NCBI GenBank assembly: GCA_963632245.1
Contig: CAVGTF010000086.1
Location: 1-10,274 of the forward strand
Source of the DNA: UBA1724 sp963632245
GTDB taxonomy: Bacteria; Verrucomicrobiota; Lentisphaeria; Oligosphaerales; Oligosphaeraceae
Length of the DNA stretch: 10,274 nt
Direction: 5' to 3'
The notes below the pieces were generated by a model that saw nothing but the letters and a program-made list of their open reading frames with translations, was not told the origin of the DNA and ran no database searches. Position 1 is the stretch's first letter, and every line of letters starts with the position of its first letter. This document shows positions 7,572 to 10,274 of this stretch, piece after piece. The position numbers and the translations under genes are program-made.

Positions 7572-7600
7572 ACTCTAGCCCATTTTCTGGGGAGTTTCAA
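7572..7600 (-). promoter_or_regulatory. Sigma70-like promoter for the exported protein gene
   Basis: On the minus strand TTGAAA (7600-7595) and TAGAGT (7577-7572) are separated by exactly 17 bases. Transcription would begin near 7565, leaving a leader of about 150 bases before the ATG at 7415. Confidence 0.6.
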
Positions 7601-7814
7601 GCAAATCCACGCAAAAAACCGGATTTTTTCCTACTTTTTCGAGACACAGGACCTACTGTAGCCTCTCTTCCCTGCTTTTCAAGCATTTCACGGGGGATTT
7701 CTCCTTCAACGGAATCCCGTAGGATTGCCTAGGTACGGCAGAAACCATAGAAATGCATTTCGCGGGATGCATTCCAAACGGGTTGTTGTACTGTGGTCTC
7801 TTCTGTAACGTCTT
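7601..7814. other. Gene-free spacer with two inverted repeats
   Basis: No coding frame with supporting signals is visible between the nitroreductase stop and the promoter at 7600. Two inverted repeats are present. AATGCAT (7752-7758) and ATGCATT (7767-7773) form a perfect 7-bp stem. ACGGGGGATT (7690-7699) and AATCCCGT (7713-7720) form an 8-bp stem with a two-base bulge. Either could end the nitroreductase transcript on the minus strand, but neither has a strong U-run. Confidence 0.5.
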
Positions 7815-8330
7815 CTAGAAGTGGTTCTTCCAGGTGAAAGCGGAAGAGGATTTATGGCTTGCGTGCTGTGGGGCGGGGGAAGCATCAGGGGCGGGATATC
7901 CCACGGGAAGGAGTGCCACGGGGATGTAGTCCTGTGGGATATCGAGTTCCTTAATCAGTGCGTCCCGCTGGAAGAATGCGACCCAGCAGCTGCCCAGTCC
8001 CTGTTCTGCTGCCTCCAGCATGATATGGGTAGTGACGATGGCTGCATCCACATCGCCGATGGGCTTGCCCTCGGGATTGATCCAGCAGGCCTTCTTATCG
8101 TAGCAGACAACGAAGGTCAGGGGTGCTCCGAACTGGCAGGTGGTGGCCTTCCGAATCTTCGCCAGGACCGCGGGATCATCCACCACCAGGATCCGCTGGG
8201 GCTGCTTGTTGCAGCCGGTGGGCGCCAGGGACGCCGCCTTCAAAAGGGCATCCACCTTTTCGGGCTCCACAGGACGATCCTGGAACTTTCGGACGGAAAA
8301 ACGCTGCGCTGCGAGAGAGAGAAAATCCAT
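7815..8330 (-). CDS. Nitroreductase-family FMN-dependent oxidoreductase
   Basis: A 171-residue cytoplasmic flavoenzyme of the nitroreductase superfamily, using NAD(P)H to reduce an unknown substrate. FMN-binding signatures: RFSVRKF (10-16) with the usual R-x-S-x-R, APTGCNKQPQR (36-46) in place of the common A-P-S-x-x-N-x-Q-P-W, and GLGSCWV (111-117), followed by PVGYP (142-146). The short length fits the compact subgroup found in many anaerobes; subunits normally dimerise. The C-terminal tail (150-171) is Ser-, Pro- and His-rich. No SD precedes the ATG; an A-run and a heptamer array lie directly upstream. It stands alone between repeat-bearing spacers, so context gives no substrate clue. Confidence 0.9.
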   Translation of the reverse strand: MDFLSLAAQRFSVRKFQDRPVEPEKVDALLKAASLAPTGCNKQPQRILVVDDPAVLAKIRKATTCQFGAPLTFVVCYDKKACWINPEGKPIGDVDAAIVTTHIMLEAAEQGLGSCWVAFFQRDALIKELDIPQDYIPVALLPVGYPAPDASPAPQHASHKSSSAFTWKNHF

Positions 8331-8340
8331 ACTAAAAAAA

Positions 8341-8361
8341 ATGAGGAATGAGGAATGAGGA
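8341..8361. repeat. Heptamer tandem array ATGAGGA x3
   Basis: Three perfect copies of the 7-base unit ATGAGGA begin 10 bases upstream of the nitroreductase start, after an eight-A run. A variant AGGGA follows. On the transcribed minus strand the array is a pyrimidine-rich leader just before the start codon. The unit differs from the other heptamers here but shares period 7. Confidence 0.85.
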
Positions 8362-8370
8362 AGGGATTAA

Positions 8371-8430
8371 GCAAGGGTGCGGGGGCGGCAGCCTCCTGTC
8401 CTTTGGATATCCCGCTGGGTGAGAGCGCCC
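8371..8430. repeat. Structured repeat, copy A
   Basis: Positions 8371-8428 align with 9251-9309 (copy B) in the same orientation: 53 of 59 columns identical, five substitutions and one gap. The fold is conserved. The outer stem is GGGTGC (8375-8380) with GCGCCC (8425-8430). The first inner hairpin is GGGGGC/GCCTCC (8381-8386, 8391-8396) with loop GGCA. A second hairpin is CCC/GGG (8411-8413, 8417-8419). It lies between the nitroreductase and ssb with no reading frame of its own. I do not recognise it as a known RNA family; it may be a small structured RNA or a REP/MITE-like repeat. Confidence 0.85.
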
Positions 8431-8549
8431 CCGGAATTGTCCCAAAAGAAAAACCAAAGGTTCTGCCCCCTAATGTAATTGATGGAAAAGGCAGGATGTA
8501 GTTATGCCCGGTATCCCCTATGTAGTGGGCTACCTATTAAGAAAGAGAA

Positions 8550-8581
8550 GCCCCCTCCCCTTACTTAAAGAGAGAGGGGGC
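8550..8581 (-). terminator. Probable terminator of ssb
   Basis: GCCCCCTC (8550-8557) and GAGGGGGC (8574-8581) form a perfect 8-bp stem ten bases after the ssb stop. On the minus strand it is followed by a T-rich but interrupted tract (8549-8539). The U-run is weaker than in a canonical terminator. Confidence 0.6.
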
Positions 8582-8590
8582 CTAGGTGCC

Positions 8591-9034
8591 TTAGAAGTAT
8601 TCTTCGGGGGGATCGAAGACTTGGGAGTCCTGGGGCGGCTGGCTTCCCCGGGATGCGGGCTGTCCGAAGGGGACAGTGGAGGCGGGGGTGTCTTGGAAGG
8701 AGCGTCCATCCAGATTGACGACGTTTTCGGCGTAGATCACGGGGGCGGTGCGCTTGGCGCCGGTGTGTTTGTCGGGCCAGCTTTCGATGTGGAGGCGTCC
8801 TTCCACATAGACAGGACCGCCCTTCTTCAGTTCGGTGGAGCAGCGGTCGCCCAGGTGTCCGAAGATGGAGACATTGAGAAACTCCGACTCCTCCTTCTGG
8901 GAACCGTCTTCGCCAGTGTAGTGGCGATTCACAGCGAGGCAAATGCGGCAGACCTGGCGTCCGGATTTCGTACTACTTAAAGCGGGGTCACGAGTAAGAC
9001 GCCCCATGAGGAAGATGCGGTTGAGATTGGGCAT
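8591..9034 (-). CDS. ssb: Single-stranded DNA-binding protein
   Basis: A 147-residue SSB that coats single-stranded DNA during replication, recombination and repair. Residues 1-~105 are the OB fold: the N terminus MPNLNRIFLMGRLTRDP is typical, followed by CRICLAVNR, SEFLNVSIFG and KKGGPVYVEGRLH. A short Ser/Gln/Pro-rich linker (~113-138) leads to an acidic tip ending FDPPEEYF. It keeps the terminal Phe used to recruit partner proteins but differs from the common D-D-I-P-F form. The length is slightly short. The ATG at 9034 lacks an SD; only four bases separate it from repeat C1, so the leader is a pyrimidine-rich heptamer array. No rpsF or rpsR neighbour is present, so this is not the ribosomal-operon arrangement of ssb. 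It could be a chromosomal gene or an element-associated paralogue. Confidence 0.94.
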   Translation of the reverse strand: MPNLNRIFLMGRLTRDPALSSTKSGRQVCRICLAVNRHYTGEDGSQKEESEFLNVSIFGHLGDRCSTELKKGGPVYVEGRLHIESWPDKHTGAKRTAPVIYAENVVNLDGRSFQDTPASTVPFGQPASRGSQPPQDSQVFDPPEEYF

Positions 9035-9038
9035 AAAT

Positions 9039-9096
9039 GAGAAAAAAGGAGGAAGGAGGAGGGAGGAAGGAGGAAGTTAGGCCAGGGTTTCGCAGG
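9039..9096. repeat. 58-bp dispersed repeat, copy C1, with internal heptamer array
   Basis: Identical to 10217-10274 at 57 of 58 positions (A at 9079, T at 10257), same orientation, offset 1178. It begins with GAG and six A. Four 7-base units follow: GGAGGAA, GGAGGAG, GGAGGAA, GGAGGAA (9048-9075). It then continues into GGCCAGGGTTTCGCAGG. The right boundary is set only by the window end in the other copy. It is close enough to the ssb start to form its untranslated leader. Confidence 0.95.
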
Positions 9097-9155
9097 GCGA
9101 AACCCATCGCCGGGAAGACCCGGCGATTGCGCCAAGCGCGCCCAAATTGGCACGC
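9085..9155. repeat. Three consecutive hairpins
   Basis: GGGTTTCGC (9085-9093) and GCGAAACCC (9097-9105) make a perfect 9-bp stem with a 3-base loop. Directly adjoining it, ATCGCCGGG (9106-9114) and CCCGGCGAT (9119-9127) make another perfect 9-bp stem with loop AAGA. A third stem, GCG-C-GCC with GGC-A-CGC (9136-9142, 9149-9155), has one mismatch. The first stem begins inside C1, so C2 probably continues into the same structure beyond the window. The perfection suggests selection for structure or a recent origin. Confidence 0.85.
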
Positions 9156-9193
9156 TGGATTAGGTAGGGAAAAGTGCAGCCGATAGATAGAGG

Positions 9194-9209
9194 GGTGCCG
9201 ATCGGCACC
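9194..9209. repeat. 16-bp perfect palindrome
   Basis: GGTGCCGATCGGCACC is its own reverse complement. It could be a hairpin with loop GATC or a binding site for a dimeric protein. It lies about 160 bases upstream of the ssb start. Confidence 0.75.
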
Positions 9210-9250
9210 TTACAGACTATCCGCTAGCCACTAGCCTGCTAATTACTAAA

Positions 9251-9312
9251 GCAGGGGTGCGGGGGCGGTAGCCTCCCGTCCTTTGGATATCCCATCTGGG
9301 TAAGAGCGCTCC
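9251..9312. repeat. Structured repeat, copy B
   Basis: Second copy of repeat A. The outer stem is GGGTGC (9255-9260) with GCGCTC (9306-9311), where the C-to-T change keeps a G-U pair; G9254-C9312 adds a further pair. The inner hairpin GGGGGC/GCCTCC (9261-9266, 9271-9276) has loop GGTA. The CCC/GGG hairpin (9291-9293, 9298-9300) has a loop one base longer than in A. All differences between copies in these elements fall in loops or preserve pairing. Confidence 0.85.
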
Positions 9313-9325
9313 GGTGCTAGCCCGC

Positions 9326-9356
9326 TTTATAGGGGCAGTGTTACGGAAGGGTACAA
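9326..9356 (-). promoter_or_regulatory. Weak candidate promoter toward ssb
   Basis: On the minus strand TATAAA (9331-9326) is a good -10, but the nearest TTG-containing -35 (TTGTAC, 9356-9351) is 19 bases away and matches poorly. If used, the ssb transcript would carry a leader of nearly 290 bases including repeat B, the palindrome and the three hairpins. No better ssb promoter was found. Confidence 0.22.
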
Positions 9357-9419
9357 TTAGAACCTAAGAGTTTTGGAAGGTTGCAACAGTGAGGGGAAGA
9401 GAGTTCAAGGTTAATGTAA

Positions 9420-9459
9420 CCGGAGAGGGGATTCCGGGGGTGAGAGACCGGCTCTCCGG
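9420..9459. other. 8-bp stem with long loop
   Basis: CCGGAGAG (9420-9427) and CTCTCCGG (9452-9459) are perfect complements around a 24-base loop that itself contains CCGG-type self-pairing. No U-run follows on either strand, so it is probably not a terminator. It lies just before the AT-rich promoter block. Confidence 0.5.
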
Positions 9460-9520
9460 GGAAGAATGCAAATAAAATAGGGTAAAAATGAAAATTTTCA
9501 AGTTTTCTTTGCAATTCTAT

Positions 9521-9549
9521 TTGCATTTTCTGAAAATTTGTGTTATTCT
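9521..9549 (+). promoter_or_regulatory. Candidate promoter of the coiled-coil gene with AT-rich upstream block
   Basis: TTGCAT (9521-9526) and TATTCT (9544-9549) are separated by 17 bases. The region upstream (about 9465-9520) is strongly AT-rich, includes the perfect palindrome TGAAAATTTTCA (9489-9500), and its first nine bases recur at 9531-9539 within the spacer. That could be an UP element or operator pair. The leader would be about 190 bases long. Confidence 0.45.
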
Positions 9550-9727
9550 ATGTGCGAGGACGGCAGACGGCCATCATGTGGTCCTTGTTTTCCGGAGCGG
9601 TTCTCGCGCGTCATGTGCCAGCCATGGTGTGTGGTGAGTCGATTTGGGGATGTCCGTCTGTTTATCCTCCCGAGTCGTGTGTTTCCTAGTATGTACGTAC
9701 GAGAGTGCTGGCGTTGTCCTAAAACCC

Positions 9728-9736
9728 AAAGGAGGT
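9728..9736 (+). promoter_or_regulatory. Strong Shine-Dalgarno site
   Basis: AAAGGAGGT lies seven bases before the ATG at 9744. It is the strongest ribosome binding site in the window and fixes the start of the coiled-coil gene. Most neighbouring genes lack an SD. Confidence 0.9.
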
Positions 9737-9743
9737 CCGATCC

Positions 9744-10100
9744 ATGAAGCGATGGAACGCCTTTATGCTGTCCCTGTTGTTGGGCAGTTGTTTTTTCTGT
9801 GCGCCGTTATCGGTTTCTGCCGAGGAGTCGGCGTCTACTGGTGAAGCGAAGACTGTGTCTGTGCAGCAGGATGCGCCCACGGTGAAGCAGTTGCGTGGGA
9901 AGCTCCTGTACAAGCGGAATCAGATTCGGAAGCTGGAGCGCGCGGCCTGTGCGGCCGACAGCGATCTCCAGACGAAGGTCACCTCCCTGGAATCCCAGAT
10001 CCAGGAGTTGTACCGCAGTGCGGAGCCCAAGCTGGAGTCCCTCTACCAGGAAGAGAAGGCCCTCCAGCTCAAGATCGAGGAGGCCTCCCCGAAGAAGTAG
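9744..10100 (+). CDS. Small secreted coiled-coil protein, unknown family
   Basis: A 118-residue protein I cannot place in a family. Residues 1-26 are a Sec signal peptide (MKRWNAFMLSLLLGSCFFCA, then VSA) with likely cleavage before Glu27. A Cys at 16 and another at 19 do not form a clear lipobox. Residues ~27-46 are polar and flexible. Residues ~47-115 are highly charged and helical, with heptad-like spacing of Leu/Ile/Val (KQLRGKLLYKRNQIRKLE; TSLESQIQELYR; ALQLKIEEA), so it probably forms a periplasmic coiled coil and perhaps oligomerises. A single Cys (69) remains in the mature part. It is the only plus-strand gene here, with its own promoter, strong SD and terminator, and it is flanked by direct repeats C1 and C2. 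Secreted coiled-coil proteins often have structural or chaperone roles, but nothing specific can be claimed. Confidence 0.85.
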   Translation: MKRWNAFMLSLLLGSCFFCAPLSVSAEESASTGEAKTVSVQQDAPTVKQLRGKLLYKRNQIRKLERAACAADSDLQTKVTSLESQIQELYRSAEPKLESLYQEEKALQLKIEEASPKK

Positions 10101-10127
10101 CGCAGCTTCTTTCAGGCCAGAAAACCA

Positions 10128-10181
10128 GGGGCCCGCCTCTTTCTTGCGTTATAGCGGACGGAAGAGGGGCGGCCCCTTTTT
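10128..10181 (+). terminator. Intrinsic terminator of the coiled-coil gene
   Basis: GGGGCC (10128-10133) pairs with GGCCCC (10171-10176). The stem is continued imperfectly by GCCTCTT against AAGAGGGGC, and five T follow at once (10177-10181). It begins 27 bases after the TAG. Confidence 0.8.
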
Positions 10182-10218
10182 CGCATCGGGCGCCCGCAAT
10201 GCCGGACGCCCGATGCGA
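10181..10218. repeat. 12-bp perfect inverted repeat joined to copy C2
   Basis: TCGCATCGGGCG (10181-10192) and CGCCCGATGCGA (10207-10218) are perfect complements with a 14-base loop. T-rich and A-rich flanks would extend the stem with one bulge. The right arm overlaps the first bases of repeat C2. It could be a second, bidirectional terminator or the edge of a repeat element. Confidence 0.85.
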
Positions 10219-10274
10219 GAAAAAAGGAGGAAGGAGGAGGGAGGAAGGAGGAAGTTTGGCCAGGGTTTCGCAGG
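10217..10274. repeat. 58-bp dispersed repeat, copy C2, cut by the window edge
   Basis: Matches C1 at 57 of 58 positions, including the four-unit GGAGGAA-type heptamer array (10226-10253). It ends exactly at the window edge, so the true repeat is at least 58 bp and may include the hairpins that follow C1. Confidence 0.95.

Larger units (their letters stand above)
9035..9743. other. 709-base divergent spacer, repeat-rich
   Basis: No convincing protein or known RNA gene lies between ssb (minus) and the coiled-coil gene (plus). In order it holds repeat C1, a row of hairpins, a 16-bp palindrome, a CCTGCT/AGCAGG stem (9235-9240, 9250-9255), repeat B, another long stem, an AT-rich promoter block and a leader of about 190 bases. 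The sub-features are listed separately. Confidence 0.7.

Noticed and set aside
8371..8430. Repeat A/B as a TPP riboswitch because of GGGGTGC-like sequence
   Set aside because: The conserved CTGAGA and the remaining TPP core are absent, and the copies do not precede thiamine genes.
8371..9312. Repeats A and B as a CRISPR array or tRNA genes
   Set aside because: There are only two copies 880 bases apart with no regular spacers, and no cloverleaf with a T-arm can be drawn on either strand.
9341..9526. 61-codon minus-strand frame in the ssb spacer
   Set aside because: No SD and no domain; it crosses stem structures and the promoter block.
9538..9747. Cys-rich 69-codon frame ending with an ATGA overlap on the coiled-coil gene
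   Set aside because: It begins with TTG inside the promoter, its first ATG (9550) has no SD, and it shows no signal peptide or domain. Translational coupling cannot be excluded but is unsupported.
9039..10274. Insertion sequence bounded by C1 and C2
   Set aside because: No transposase is encoded between them, the repeats are direct, and no target-site duplication can be defined.

Overview
The window looks like chromosomal DNA from a host-associated or anaerobic member of the Planctomycetes-Verrucomicrobia-Chlamydiae group. A Kiritimatiellae- or Lentisphaerae-like lineage is my best guess. This is inferred from the GHL10-type glycosidase-like protein with an in-line Cys cluster, small secreted proteins of no known family, GC-rich coding DNA with open antisense frames, and a mixture of Shine-Dalgarno (SD) and SD-less starts. 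No rRNA or other phylogenetic marker is present, so the assignment is tentative.

Region 1 (1-6252, all minus strand) is a compact run of five genes, read from high to low coordinates: an acidic membrane-anchored HEAT-repeat protein (6252-5422), a lipoprotein with a degenerate parvulin/SurA-like C-terminal half (5347-4166), the 16S rRNA methyltransferase RsmE (4134-3379), a PHP-domain phosphoesterase of the RNase AM/YciV type (3337-2429) and a secreted GHL10 glycosyl-hydrolase-like protein (2375-54). The gaps are 74, 31, 41 and about 50 bases (14 if the last gene starts further upstream), so they are probably co-transcribed. The last gene's stop codon touches an array of the 7-base unit ATTGCAC.

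Region 2 (6380-7600) is one transcription unit for a 315-residue exported, acidic, cysteine-containing protein of unknown function. It has a good sigma70-like promoter, a leader of about 150 bases with an attenuator-like hairpin plus U-run, a clear SD, and a double 3' structure (a cUUCGg tetraloop hairpin followed by an intrinsic terminator). This layout suggests high expression.

Region 3 (7815-10274) carries a nitroreductase, ssb and, divergently, a small secreted coiled-coil protein. The spacers are unusually rich in repeats. Two structured repeats of about 60 bp (A at 8371, B at 9251) flank ssb in the same orientation. Two 58-bp repeats that differ at one base (C1 at 9039, C2 at 10217) flank the coiled-coil gene. 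The C repeats contain a heptamer array, another heptamer array sits in front of the nitroreductase, and perfect hairpins follow C1. The recurrent 7-base period and the interleaved direct repeats are the most unusual things in the window. I found no CRISPR array, transposase, tRNA or rRNA, and no defence system.
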